A stretch of 64,000 bases of DNA from Herbaspirillum hiltneri N3 (GTDB taxonomy: Bacteria; Pseudomonadota; Gammaproteobacteria; Burkholderiales; Burkholderiaceae_D). The notes below the pieces were generated by a model. That model did not search any database. It saw nothing but the letters and a program-made list of their open reading frames with translations, and was not told the DNA's origin. The stretch covers positions 186,001-250,000 of the forward strand of contig NZ_CP011409.1 in NCBI RefSeq assembly GCF_001267925.1. The letters are read 5' to 3'. Each line of letters opens with the position of its first letter. Position 1 is the first letter of the stretch. Position numbers and translations under genes: made by a program. Of this stretch, positions 41,414-50,222 are shown one piece after another.

Positions 41414-42316
41414 TCAGCGATTAACCAGCTCCTGCACCTCATCCCAGGTCGCCGCATAAGCCCCCGCCCGCGCCGCCGACAACGCCGCCGCCGCAGCAGC
41501 ACACTGCAAATGCGTCACCACCGGCGCATCCGCCTGACGCAAGATGCTGGCGATCCAGCCTCCCATGGAAGCATCGCCGCAACCGACGGTATCAATCACC
41601 TCCACCCGATAAGCCGCTTGATCGACAACGCTCTCTCCCTTGATCCAGGACAGCCCATCGGCTCCACGCGTGAACAGGATCTCCGCCTGCGGCGCCAGCG
41701 ACTTCAGCGTCGCCATCGGCTGCGCATCGTCAGGGAATAATTTCTCCAGATCTTCGTCCGACACCTTCACGTAATGCGATAACGCCAGCAGCTTGCGCAT
41801 CAGCACGTGATAGCCGGGCTGATCCATCAGCTTGCGCCAGTTCGGATCGAAGGCAATGCGCTTGCCGCGTTGCGCGCCTTCGGCGGCAATCGCAAGCAGG
41901 CGAGACGCCAATGGTTCGCGCGTCAGGCTGATGCAGCCGAAGTGCAATATGCGCGCTTCATCCATCCAGCCGGAAGGCAACTTGCTCGGATCGAAATGCA
42001 GGTCGGCGCTGTCGTCGCCGACGAAGAAATAATCGGGCGGCGTGGTTGACGTCACCATGGCCAGCAGCGGCGATTTGTCGACTTGCTGGAGGTAGCGCAT
42101 GTCGAGTCCCGCCTCTTGCGTGAGCACGCGCAATTCTTCGCCGAAGACGTCGCTGCTGACGCTGCCGGCATAACCGGTCGCCGCGCCAAGACGCGCGCCG
42201 ACGCGCGCGACGTTCCAGCAGGCGCCTCCGGGCAGGGCGCGCCACTCGCCGCCGGGCTGGCGAATGAAGTCGGTCAGGGCTTCGCCGAAGACGACGAATT
42301 CGATGGGATGCGGCAT
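41414..42316 (-). CDS. PfkB family sugar kinase (probable fructokinase of the polyol locus)
   Basis: A 300-residue ribokinase-fold kinase. It begins FVVFGEALTDFIRQPGGEW, has PGGACWNVARVGARLGAATGYAG (shown in part as GGACWNVARVGARLG) and ends with the anion-hole and catalytic-base motif IDTVGCGDASMGGWIASIL (usually DTxGAGD; the second Gly-Ala-Gly appears as Gly-Cys-Gly). By position and by analogy with MtlZ of the Pseudomonas mtl operon it is probably a fructokinase that takes fructose made from mannitol or sorbitol; the sequence alone does not fix the sugar. It lies 53 bases downstream of the SorC-type regulator gene, on the same strand. Confidence 0.85.
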   Translation of the reverse strand: MPHPIEFVVFGEALTDFIRQPGGEWRALPGGACWNVARVGARLGAATGYAGSVSSDVFGEELRVLTQEAGLDMRYLQQVDKSPLLAMVTSTTPPDYFFVGDDSADLHFDPSKLPSGWMDEARILHFGCISLTREPLASRLLAIAAEGAQRGKRIAFDPNWRKLMDQPGYHVLMRKLLALSHYVKVSDEDLEKLFPDDAQPMATLKSLAPQAEILFTRGADGLSWIKGESVVDQAAYRVEVIDTVGCGDASMGGWIASILRQADAPVVTHLQCAAAAAALSAARAGAYAATWDEVQELVNR

Positions 42317-42369
42317 AAATGTCTCCGTAATGCTGATGCTGAAATTGTTGTTCTGGCGCTGCGCGGAAT

Positions 42370-43338
42370 TTAATCCTGCAACGCAAATTGCGCGCAGTAC
42401 TCGTCGGTGACGAGACCCGTCAGCCAGCCGCCGCGCAAGGCGCCGCGCACCGCTTCGGCTTTCTTGCGACCGCCTGCCAGCGCGATGACCGGCTTGGGCG
42501 GCGGCGAGGTGAGCGGCGGGGTGGTGATGCGCGCGGCCAGCGGCGAACGGAGCATGTTGCCGGCGGCGTCGAAGGCGTGGCAGATCAGTTCGCCGACCGC
42601 GCCTTGATTTTGCAGCTGCGCGACTTCGTCGTCGTCGATGAAGCCGTCTTCATGCATCGCGCCTTGCAATGCAATCGTGCCGATGCCGAGGAAGGTGACG
42701 TCGGCGCGTTGCGCCAGGCCGGTGACGATCTGGTAGGCGCGATGGTTGCACCACTGCTTGCGGTCGGCTTCGCTTTCCGCCACGCGCGGCGCCGGCAAGA
42801 GGTAAAAGCGGCTCTGCATTTTTTCAGCGGCGAGCAGGGCGACGTCGTAGCGGTTGGCGGAACCGTCGGAAGCGAAGGCGCCGATCATCGAGACGATCTG
42901 GTGCTGCGGGCGTTCCATGTCGCTGATCTTTTCAATTGCGGCCTTGAGCGTGCGACCCGAGCCGACGTTGACGATCAGCGGTTCTTCCTGCCGCAGGTAT
43001 TGTTCCATCAACTCGGCGCCGGCGACCGCCAGCATCTGTTGCACACCGTGTGCATCATCCCCGGCCGCGGCGTCATTGCCCGTGTTGCCGGGCACCACGC
43101 GGCAGACGTCCAATCCGTAGCGCTGTTGCAGGCCCTGCGCAAGTTCCAGGCAGGACGAGATCGGATGGGCGATCTGGACCTTGACCAGGTTCGACGCGCC
43201 GGCGTAGGCCACCATGCGCTGCGCCATCTGGCGCGAAATGCCGAGGCGCTCGGCGATTTCATTCTGGGTGTTGCCGGCGACGTAATACATCCATGCGGCG
43301 CGCGCCGCCAGATCGAGTTTGGATGGGCTGGATGACAT
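42370..43338 (-). CDS. SorC/DeoR-type sugar-binding transcriptional regulator
   Basis: A 322-residue regulator. The helix-turn-helix at residues ~24-45 reads NTQNEIAERLGISRQMAQRM; the rest is the SorC effector domain with IVNVGSGRTLKAAIEKISDM, FYLLPAPRVAES, VTFLGIGTIALQGAMHEDGF and the final VIALAGGRKKAEAVRGALRG (sugar-phosphate-binding). It is divergent from the polyol transport operon and probably controls it through the 257-base shared promoter region. Known mtl operons of Pseudomonas use an AraC-type activator (MtlR) instead. Confidence 0.9.
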   Translation of the reverse strand: MSSSPSKLDLAARAAWMYYVAGNTQNEIAERLGISRQMAQRMVAYAGASNLVKVQIAHPISSCLELAQGLQQRYGLDVCRVVPGNTGNDAAAGDDAHGVQQMLAVAGAELMEQYLRQEEPLIVNVGSGRTLKAAIEKISDMERPQHQIVSMIGAFASDGSANRYDVALLAAEKMQSRFYLLPAPRVAESEADRKQWCNHRAYQIVTGLAQRADVTFLGIGTIALQGAMHEDGFIDDDEVAQLQNQGAVGELICHAFDAAGNMLRSPLAARITTPPLTSPPPKPVIALAGGRKKAEAVRGALRGGWLTGLVTDEYCAQFALQD

Positions 43339-43450
43339 CGGTTTTCCTTGTTGTGAACCTGCCGCGTCGCGCTGGCCGATCCGGCATTGTACGGACTTTG
43401 AGCGCCTGTTCCTGCGGGACGTCAGACGTCATTATTATCAAAATTGAACA

Positions 43451-43528
43451 TTTGCTCAACAAAAAAGCAAATGCTTGACAATCTTTCGTCAATGTTTGAT
43501 TATTTGCTCGCAAACAGATTTTTTGCTC
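43451..43528. promoter_or_regulatory. Probable operators of the polyol locus: three TTTGCTC direct repeats
   Basis: TTTGCTC occurs at 43451-43457, 43503-43509 and 43522-43528 in the AT-rich divergent region, and an inverted relative (AAAGCAAATGCTT) lies at 43465-43477. The repeats bracket the promoter at 43475-43503. Their position suggests binding by the adjacent SorC-type regulator. Confidence 0.45.
43475..43503 (+). promoter_or_regulatory. Probable sigma-70 promoter of the polyol transport operon
   Basis: A perfect -35 TTGACA (43475-43480) and, 17 bases on, GATTAT (43498-43503, four of six matches to TATAAT). Transcription would start near 43510, about 85 bases before the binding-protein ATG. 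Confidence 0.6.
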
Positions 43529-43595
43529 AGAAAACTACATCGAGGCGAGGAAGGCGGCAACGCTCATCCTCAGCCCGTACACAATGGAGACAAGC

Positions 43596-44930
43596 ATGAA
43601 ACTTCGCGCCCCCGCATTTCCCTTGGCACGCCTTGCTGCCGCTATCGCCGTATTCGGTTTCGCCGGTCTTGCCGCTGCCGATCCCGTTACCCTGAACATC
43701 GCCTCGATCAACAACCCCGACATGATCGAACTGCAAAAGCTGTCGCCGCAGTTCGAAAAAGCCAATCCCGACATCAAGCTGCGCTGGGTCACGATGGAGG
43801 AGAGCGTGCTGCGCCAGCGCCTGACCACCGATATCGCCACCAACAGCGGCCAGTTCGACCTCATGACCATCGGGGCGTACGAAGCGCCGATCTGGGCCAA
43901 GAAGGGATGGCTGGCGCCGATGACCGGCTTGCCCGCCGATTACGATGAAGCCGACCTGATCAAGACCGTGCGCGAAGGCTTGACCAGCGACGGCAAGCTG
44001 TACGCGCTGCCGTTCTATGCGGAAAGCTCGATGACCTATTACCGCAAGGACCTGTTCGCGCAAAAGAACCTGAAGATGCCGGAAAAGCCGACCTGGGAAG
44101 AGATCGGCAAGCTGGCGGCGCAACTGCATGATCCGGCCAAGGGTGTCTACGGCATCTGCCTGCGCGGACGCGCCGGCTGGGGCGAAAACATGGCGCTGGT
44201 CGGCACCATGGTCAATGCTTACGGCGGCCGCTGGTTCGATGAAAAATGGCAGCCGCAGCTCGATACGCCGGAATGGAAACAGGCCGTCAATTTCTACGTC
44301 GACCTGATGCGCAAATCCGGTCCGCCGGGTGCCAGCTCCAACGGTTTCAATGAAAACCTGGTGCTGTTCTCGGGCGGCAAATGCGGCATGTGGGTAGACG
44401 CCACCGTCGCCGCCGGCATGCTGTATCACGGCAAGGATTCCAAGGTGTCCGACAAGGTCGCGTTCGCGCCGGCGCCGATGGCGACCACCGACAAGGGATC
44501 GCATTGGTTGTGGATCTGGTCGCTGGCGGTGCCGAAGTCGTCCAAGTCGCAGGACGCCGCGAAGAAGTTCGCCGCCTGGGCGACTTCCAGGGACTACATC
44601 AAGCTGGTCGCCAAGGATAGCGGCTGGGCATTGGTGCCGCCGGGTACGCGCACCTCGACCTATGCTTCCGCCGAGTACAAGAAGGCGTCGCCATTCTCCG
44701 ACTTCGTCCTCGACGCGATCGAGAAGGCCGATGCCAACAATCCGACGCTCAAACCGGTGCCTTACACAGGCATCCAGTTTGCGACGATTCCCGAGTTCCA
44801 GTCGATCGGCACCATCGCCGGCCAGGCGATTGCCGGTGCGCTGGCCGGCAAGGGCACCGCAGACGCTGCGCTGAAGACGGCACAGGCGCAGACTGTGCGC
44901 ATGATGAAGCAGGGGCGTTACATCAAGTAA
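43596..44930 (+). CDS. Polyol (sorbitol/mannitol-type) ABC transporter substrate-binding protein
   Basis: A 444-residue family 1 solute-binding protein, equivalent to MtlE/SmoE. It has a signal peptide (LAAAIAVFGFAGLAAA), then VTLNIASINNPDMIELQKLS, LYALPFYAESSMTYYRKDLF, RAGWGENMALVGTMVNAYGG, MWVDATVAAGMLYHGKDSKV and PVPYTGIQFATIPEFQSIGT, a pattern typical of polyol-binding members. ATG 43596 is chosen because GGAG is six bases upstream; ATG 43584 lies within that ribosome site. First gene of the rightward operon, 125 bases before the first permease. A paralogue lies at 51839-53188. Confidence 0.92.
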   Translation: MKLRAPAFPLARLAAAIAVFGFAGLAAADPVTLNIASINNPDMIELQKLSPQFEKANPDIKLRWVTMEESVLRQRLTTDIATNSGQFDLMTIGAYEAPIWAKKGWLAPMTGLPADYDEADLIKTVREGLTSDGKLYALPFYAESSMTYYRKDLFAQKNLKMPEKPTWEEIGKLAAQLHDPAKGVYGICLRGRAGWGENMALVGTMVNAYGGRWFDEKWQPQLDTPEWKQAVNFYVDLMRKSGPPGASSNGFNENLVLFSGGKCGMWVDATVAAGMLYHGKDSKVSDKVAFAPAPMATTDKGSHWLWIWSLAVPKSSKSQDAAKKFAAWATSRDYIKLVAKDSGWALVPPGTRTSTYASAEYKKASPFSDFVLDAIEKADANNPTLKPVPYTGIQFATIPEFQSIGTIAGQAIAGALAGKGTADAALKTAQAQTVRMMKQGRYIK

Positions 44931-45055
44931 TGCCGCTCGCGCCGCTGTGCGTTCGCCCGGCCTGACGCCGGGCGGCGCACAACACCGTGTCACCGATTTC
45001 CGCCGGATCGTCCGCAGCATGACGCCGGCCCGAACCTGATTGCATCGAGGCCGCC

Positions 45056-46033
45056 ATGTCGTCGATATCGAATACCTCTCCCATGCCCTCCGAAGCCGGC
45101 GCTTCGCCTCCGTCCTCGCAGAAATCCCGGCGCGGCAAACATATCAAGCACGCGGGCAGCGAGCGCTTCCTGCCGATTCGCCTGCTGCAGACGCCGGCAG
45201 TGGCGTTGCTGTTCCTGTGGATGATCGTGCCGCTGGCGATGACGGTGTATTTCTCCTTCAATCGCTACAACCTGATGTCGCCCGACCAGACCGGTTTCAT
45301 CGGGCTGGAGAACTATCAGTTCCTGCTGGAAGACCCGGCGTTCTGGCCGTCGATCGCCAACACCGCCTTGCTGATCGGCTCCGTATTGGGCATCAGCGTG
45401 ATCGGCGGCACTTTGCTGGCGGTGTTGTTCGACCAACCGTTCCGTGGACGCGGCATCGCCAGGCTGCTGGTGATCGGGCCGTTCTTCGTGATGCCGACCG
45501 TGGCCGCGCTGATCTGGAAAAACATGATCATGCATCCGGTCTACGGCATGCTGGCCTTCGCCATGCGCCATCTCGGCATGGAGCCGATCGACTGGCTCGC
45601 GGAGTATCCGATGCTGTCGGTGATCATTATCGTGTCGTGGCAATGGATACCGTTCGCCTTCCTGATCCTGCTGACGGCGCTGCAGTCACTGGATGTCGAC
45701 CAGAAGGAGGCTGCCCAGCTCGACGGCGCCGGACCGATCCGCATCTTCTTCTACATCGTGCTGCCGCATCTCAAGCGCGCGATCACCGTGGTGATCATGA
45801 TCGAAACCATCTTCCTGCTATCGGTGTTCGCGGAAATCTTCACCACCACCGCCGGCGGACCCGGCACTGAAACCACCAACCTGACCTACCTGGTGTATTC
45901 GATCGGCCTACAGCAATTCGACATCGGCATTGCGTCGGCGGGCGGCATCTTCGCCGTGGTGCTGGCCAATATCGTGTCGTTCTTCCTGGTGCGCATGCTG
46001 GCGAAGAATCTCAAAGGAGCGAACGAAAAATGA
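45056..46033 (+). CDS. Polyol ABC transporter permease 1 (MtlF/SmoF-like)
   Basis: A 325-residue MalF-type inner-membrane subunit. A polar N-terminal tail of ~45 residues is followed by six predicted membrane segments (first LLQTPAVALLFLWMIVPLAM). The coupling-helix EAA loop reads EAAQLDGAGPIRIFFYIVLPHL (shown in part as AAQLDGAGPIRIFFYIVLP). The segment TTAGGPGTETTNLTYLVYSIG is typical of this sugar/polyol group. GAGG precedes the ATG. The stop overlaps the start of permease 2 by four bases. Confidence 0.92.
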   Translation: MSSISNTSPMPSEAGASPPSSQKSRRGKHIKHAGSERFLPIRLLQTPAVALLFLWMIVPLAMTVYFSFNRYNLMSPDQTGFIGLENYQFLLEDPAFWPSIANTALLIGSVLGISVIGGTLLAVLFDQPFRGRGIARLLVIGPFFVMPTVAALIWKNMIMHPVYGMLAFAMRHLGMEPIDWLAEYPMLSVIIIVSWQWIPFAFLILLTALQSLDVDQKEAAQLDGAGPIRIFFYIVLPHLKRAITVVIMIETIFLLSVFAEIFTTTAGGPGTETTNLTYLVYSIGLQQFDIGIASAGGIFAVVLANIVSFFLVRMLAKNLKGANEK

Positions 46034-46845
46034 ACGACGCCAAAAAGAGTCCGCTCTGGGTAGGCCTGCTGGCATGGACCTGCGCCATCGTCCTGTTTTT
46101 CCCGATTTTCTGGATCGCCGTCACGGCGTTCAAGACCGAGCACCAGGCCTACATGCCGAGCCTGATTTTCATGCCGACGCTGGATACCTTCCGCGAAGTC
46201 TTCGAGCGCAGCAACTACCTGGCCTTCGTCAAGAACTCCATGATCGTCTCGCTGGGGGCGACCTTGCTGTCGCTGCTGATTGCCGTGCCCGCGGCGTATT
46301 CGATGGCCTTCTTCCCGACCGGGCGTACGCAAAAACTCTTGCTGTGGATGCTGTCGACCAAGATGATGCCGGCCGTGGGCGTGCTGGTGCCGATCTACCT
46401 GCTGGCCAAGAACAGCGGCATGCTCGATTCGGTCACCGGCCTGACGCTGATCTACACGCTGATCAACCTGCCGATCGCGGTGTGGATGGCATTCACCTAT
46501 TTCAACGACGTGCCGAAAGAGATTCTCGAAGCGGCGCGCATCGACGGCGCCAATGCCTGGCAGGAGATGCTGTACCTGCTGCTGCCGACCGCCATGCCGG
46601 GACTGGCGTCGACCGCGCTGCTGCTGATCATCCTGTCCTGGAACGAGGCATTCTGGAGCCTCAACCTCACCAGCGTGGACGCCGCGCCGCTGACGGTGTT
46701 CATCGCCTCGTATTCGAATCCGGAAGGGCTGTTCTGGGCCAAGCTGTCGGCCGCATCGCTGCTGGCGATCGCACCGATCATGGCGCTGGGCTGGCTGGCG
46801 CAGAAGCAGCTGGTGCGCGGCCTGACCTTCGGCGCCGTGAAGTAA
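46030..46845 (+). CDS. Polyol ABC transporter permease 2 (MtlG/SmoG-like)
   Basis: A 271-residue MalG-type subunit with six membrane segments. WVGLLAWTCAIVLFFPIFWI is the first; the region FKTEHQAYMPSLIFMPTLDTF and the EAA loop EAARIDGANAWQEMLYLLLP are canonical, with the final WLAQKQLVRGLTFGAVK. It is translationally coupled to permease 1 through ATGA. Together with permease 1 and the ATPase at 47633 it forms the importer. Confidence 0.93.
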   Translation: MNDAKKSPLWVGLLAWTCAIVLFFPIFWIAVTAFKTEHQAYMPSLIFMPTLDTFREVFERSNYLAFVKNSMIVSLGATLLSLLIAVPAAYSMAFFPTGRTQKLLLWMLSTKMMPAVGVLVPIYLLAKNSGMLDSVTGLTLIYTLINLPIAVWMAFTYFNDVPKEILEAARIDGANAWQEMLYLLLPTAMPGLASTALLLIILSWNEAFWSLNLTSVDAAPLTVFIASYSNPEGLFWAKLSAASLLAIAPIMALGWLAQKQLVRGLTFGAVK

Positions 46846-46881
46846 GAGAGCGGCTTTTTGCTGCTCCAAATGAAAGGAAAC

Positions 46882-47577
46882 ATGAAGCCGGAAATTACCC
46901 ACCTGGTCTGCGACTGCGACGGCGTGCTGCTCGACAGCGAGAGCATCGCCTTGCGCGTGCTACATGAGCATCTGCTGCCGCTGCTGGAGAATCCGGCCGA
47001 CGGCGACAAACTGCATCACGCGATTGCTTCCCGCCTCGGCATGTTCACGGAATTGCTGCTCGATGAACTCGACGTCGAGTTCAGCTTCGGCCTGAACGCT
47101 GCGCAATATGCCGCCATCAATACCGCCGTCGGGATTGCCTGCGGCGACGAAGTGCAATTAGTGCCGGGCATTGCCGACGCCTTGCAGAAAATCGACCTGC
47201 CCAAGGCGGTCGCCAGCAACAGCAGCACCGACCGCATCATCAAAGGCCTGCAGCGCTGCGACCTGCTTGCCTTGTTCGACGGTCACATCCACAGCGCACA
47301 CGACGTCGGCCGCCCCAAGCCGGCGCCGCATGTCTATCTCGCTGCAGCGGCAGGCTACGGCGTCGCGCCGCAGCACTGCGTCGCCGTCGACGACAGCGTC
47401 ACCGGGGTACGCGCCGCCAGCAGCGCAGGCATGCGCGTGCTCGGTTTCACCGGCGTGGCGCACGACCGTCACGGCATGCGCCAGAAGCTGCTCGATGCCG
47501 GCGCCGAGCTGGTGTTCGACGACATGCAGGAATTGCCGGTGCTGATCGCGGCCTTGCTGCCGGGACGCGCAGCGTAA
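46882..47577 (+). CDS. HAD family hydrolase (beta-phosphoglucomutase/phosphatase-like)
   Basis: A 231-residue cytosolic HAD subfamily I protein. Motif I is VCDCDGVLLDSESIA (DxD), motif II is AVASNSSTDRIIKGL, motif III GRPKPAPHVYLAAAAGYG with the Lys, and motif IV HCVAVDDSVTGVRAASSAG. A helical cap is present between motifs I and II. ATG 46882 follows AAAGGAAA. It sits inside the polyol operon between permease and ATPase, which suggests a phosphatase acting on a polyol or ketose phosphate, possibly to relieve sugar-phosphate stress; the substrate is inferred, not shown. Confidence 0.85.
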   Translation: MKPEITHLVCDCDGVLLDSESIALRVLHEHLLPLLENPADGDKLHHAIASRLGMFTELLLDELDVEFSFGLNAAQYAAINTAVGIACGDEVQLVPGIADALQKIDLPKAVASNSSTDRIIKGLQRCDLLALFDGHIHSAHDVGRPKPAPHVYLAAAAGYGVAPQHCVAVDDSVTGVRAASSAGMRVLGFTGVAHDRHGMRQKLLDAGAELVFDDMQELPVLIAALLPGRAA

Positions 47578-47632
47578 GAACCCCGACCGACAACGCATCA
47601 GGCACCACCAGTAACGAAACAAGGAGATCACC

Positions 47633-48748
47633 ATGGCAGCCGTCACCATCCGCAACCTCGCCAAGCGCTACGACGACAACGAAGTGATGCGCGACATTAA
47701 CCTCGACATCGACGACGGCGAGTTTGTCGTCTTCGTCGGCCCTTCCGGATGCGGCAAGTCGACGCTGCTGCGCATGATCGCCGGCCTCGAAGACATCAGC
47801 GCCGGTGAGCTCAACATCGGCGAGCGCCGCATGAACGACGTTCCGGCCGCCAAGCGCGGCATCGCCATGGTGTTCCAGTCGTACGCGCTGTATCCGCACA
47901 TGACGCTGTACGACAACATGGCATTCGGCCTCAAGATCGCCGGCAAGTCCAGGACGGAGATCGACAGCGCCGTGCAGCACGCGGCCAGGATTCTGCACAT
48001 CGACCATCTTCTCGATCGCAAGCCGCGCGCCTTGTCCGGCGGTCAGCGCCAGCGCGTCGCCATCGGCCGCGCGATCACGCGCCAGCCCAGCGTGTTCCTG
48101 TTCGACGAGCCGCTATCGAATCTCGACGCCGCCTTGCGCGTGAAGATGCGGCTCGAGTTCTCCAAGCTGCATGACGATCTCAAGACCACCATGATCTACG
48201 TCACGCATGACCAGATCGAAGCCATGACGCTGGCCGACAAGATCGTCGTGCTGTCGGCAGGACGGATCGAACAGGTCGGTACGCCGCAGCAGCTGTATCA
48301 CCACCCGGCCAACCGTTTCGTGGCGGGCTTCATCGGCTCGCCCAAGATGAACTTCATCAACGGCGTTGTCGCCGGCGTCGGCGCGGAGGGCGCGCTGGTG
48401 GATGTGGCTGGCGGGGGACGCCAACTGGCGGCGGTCGAAGCAGGGACGCTCAAGGTCGGCGACAAGGTGACACTGGGTATCCGTCCTGAGCATCTCGCCA
48501 TCGTCACTGAACAGCCGATGCTGCAGGCGCACTACACGGCGCTGGAACTGTTGGGCGATTTTTCTTACCTGTATGCCGCCACGGATGCGTCCGACGAGCC
48601 GCTGATCCTGCGCGTGCCGGACAGTCTTCAGCTTGCTTCCCGCAGCGTCATCGGGGTCGGCGCGGAGGCGCATCGCTGTCACCTGTTCCGCGAGGACGGC
48701 AGCGCGGTGAAGCGTCTTTTGCGCGATCCGGCCATGGCGGTACATTGA
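47633..48748 (+). CDS. Polyol ABC transporter ATP-binding protein (MalK/UgpC type, MtlK/SmoK-like)
   Basis: A 371-residue ATPase. Walker A is VGPSGCGKSTLLRMIAGLED, the Q-loop is MVFQSYALYPHMTLYDNMAF, the signature is ALSGGQRQRVAIGRAITRQP, Walker B is VFLFDEPLSNLDAALRVKMR, followed by the H-loop MIYVTHDQIEAMTLAD. The C-terminal OB/TOBE domain (LGIRPEHLAI) is present, as in the MalK group, so regulation via that domain is possible. AAGGAGATCACC precedes the ATG. Energises the importer encoded by 43596, 45056 and 46030. Confidence 0.95.
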   Translation: MAAVTIRNLAKRYDDNEVMRDINLDIDDGEFVVFVGPSGCGKSTLLRMIAGLEDISAGELNIGERRMNDVPAAKRGIAMVFQSYALYPHMTLYDNMAFGLKIAGKSRTEIDSAVQHAARILHIDHLLDRKPRALSGGQRQRVAIGRAITRQPSVFLFDEPLSNLDAALRVKMRLEFSKLHDDLKTTMIYVTHDQIEAMTLADKIVVLSAGRIEQVGTPQQLYHHPANRFVAGFIGSPKMNFINGVVAGVGAEGALVDVAGGGRQLAAVEAGTLKVGDKVTLGIRPEHLAIVTEQPMLQAHYTALELLGDFSYLYAATDASDEPLILRVPDSLQLASRSVIGVGAEAHRCHLFREDGSAVKRLLRDPAMAVH

Positions 48749-48763
48749 ACAGCAAGCGAGAAC

Positions 48764-50179
48764 ATGATGACGAACCGTGATTCAAAAGACGACCTGGTCT
48801 GGCTGCACATCGGCGCCGGATCGTTCCACCGCGCCCACCAGGCGGTCTACCTGCATCGCCTGCGCGAGCGCGGCAATGACGACGATCGTCGCTGGCGGCT
48901 GGCGCTCGGCAACATCCGCGCCGACATGGCGCCGCTGCTGAAGGAGCTGGCGCAAAGCGAAGGCCGCTATACCTTGGAGACGGTGACGCCGCACGGACAG
49001 CGCGCCTATGAGACGATCCGCGCCATCCGCGATATCGTGCCCTGGGATGCGCAGCTGAAAGGCCTGGTCAGGACCGGTGCCGAAGCGCGCACGCGCGTGA
49101 TCTCGTTTACCGTGACCGAGGGCGGCTACTACCTCGACCATGAGCATTTGCTGGATGTGCATAACCCAGATCTGGCGGCCGATATCGGCGGTGATCGCCG
49201 CACGATTTACGGTGCGGTGACGGCGATCCTGCAAGCGCGCCAGGACAGCAATGCCGGCGGCGTGACGCTGCTCAATTGCGACAACCTGCGCCATAACGGC
49301 GAGCGCTTCTTCGGCGGGCTGCAGCAATTCCTGGCCTTGCGCGGCCATCATCAGTTGCTGGAATGGGTGCGCGCCAATGTCGCCAGCCCCAATTCCATGG
49401 TCGATCGCATCACGCCGCGTCCGACCGACGCCGTACGGCAGCGAGTGAAAGAAGCCACCGGCGTCGACGATCCATGCGCGCTGATGGCCGAGTCTTTCAT
49501 CCAATGGGTGATCGAGGACGATTTCAAGGCAGGCCGTCCGGCGCTGGAAAAAGTCGGGGTCGAAATGGTGGCGTCGGTGTTGCCCTATGAAGAGGCCAAG
49601 ATCCGCATCCTCAACGCCAGCCACAGCTGCATCGCCTGGGCCGGCACCATGATCGGCCTCGGCTATATCCACGAAGGCACGATGCACGAAGACATCCGCC
49701 GCATGGCTTACGACTACATCACGCAAGACGTGATTCCGTGCCTGACTCCGAGCCCGCTGGATCTCGAAGCGTATCGTGACACGACGCTGGCGCGTTTTGC
49801 CAATCCAGCCATCCAGGACACCAACCAGCGGGTGGCGGCGGACGGTTTTTCGAAGATACCCGGCTTCATTCGTCCCACCATTTCCGACAGCCTCGCACGC
49901 AGTCATCAGGCGCGCGCCACGGCCCAGGTGGCGGCGCTGTTCTTCGCCTTCCTGCAGCGCTGGCGGCGCGGCGAGCTGGCATATGAATATCAGGACGGCG
50001 TATTCGATCCGGCGGCGGTCGGGGCGATGCTGGACGGCCCCGATCCGGTACGCGCCTATTGCAACGATCCTTTGCTGTGGGGCGAACTGGCAGGCAGCGT
50101 CCAGCTCGAACGGCTGTTGCGGGAGGGCGTGGTCAGCGTGAATGCCTGGCTTGCCGCTTCGACTAAAATGTCCGCTTAG
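48764..50179 (+). CDS. dalD: Mannitol-dehydrogenase-family polyol dehydrogenase, probably D-arabinitol 4-dehydrogenase
   Basis: A 471-residue long-chain polyol dehydrogenase. It has [21 protein letters not shown] at the NAD site, [33 protein letters not shown], and the catalytic Lys-Asn-His set in [20 protein letters not shown]. The run of [18 protein letters not shown] is characteristic. From memory of the family the whole is closest to D-arabinitol 4-dehydrogenase (DalD), which makes D-xylulose; mannitol or sorbitol 2-dehydrogenase activity is the alternative. A xylulokinase follows, which supports the arabinitol assignment. Confidence 0.85.
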   Translation: MMTNRDSKDDLVWLHIGAGSFHRAHQAVYLHRLRERGNDDDRRWRLALGNIRADMAPLLKELAQSEGRYTLETVTPHGQRAYETIRAIRDIVPWDAQLKGLVRTGAEARTRVISFTVTEGGYYLDHEHLLDVHNPDLAADIGGDRRTIYGAVTAILQARQDSNAGGVTLLNCDNLRHNGERFFGGLQQFLALRGHHQLLEWVRANVASPNSMVDRITPRPTDAVRQRVKEATGVDDPCALMAESFIQWVIEDDFKAGRPALEKVGVEMVASVLPYEEAKIRILNASHSCIAWAGTMIGLGYIHEGTMHEDIRRMAYDYITQDVIPCLTPSPLDLEAYRDTTLARFANPAIQDTNQRVAADGFSKIPGFIRPTISDSLARSHQARATAQVAALFFAFLQRWRRGELAYEYQDGVFDPAAVGAMLDGPDPVRAYCNDPLLWGELAGSVQLERLLREGVVSVNAWLAASTKMSA

Positions 50180-50222
50180 TGCCGCTGGCGGAGAAAGACC
50201 ACAATCAATAACAAGGAGCGCC

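Noticed and set aside
40715..41740. Short open frames inside the repeat-bearing gap and running into the kinase gene
   Set aside because: They are created by the inverted repeats, have no ribosome site and match no family I recognise.
50142..50222. Upstream in-frame start for xylulokinase (50142)
   Set aside because: This region lies in the end of the dehydrogenase gene; ATG 50223 has AAGGAG and matches the family's first beta strand.
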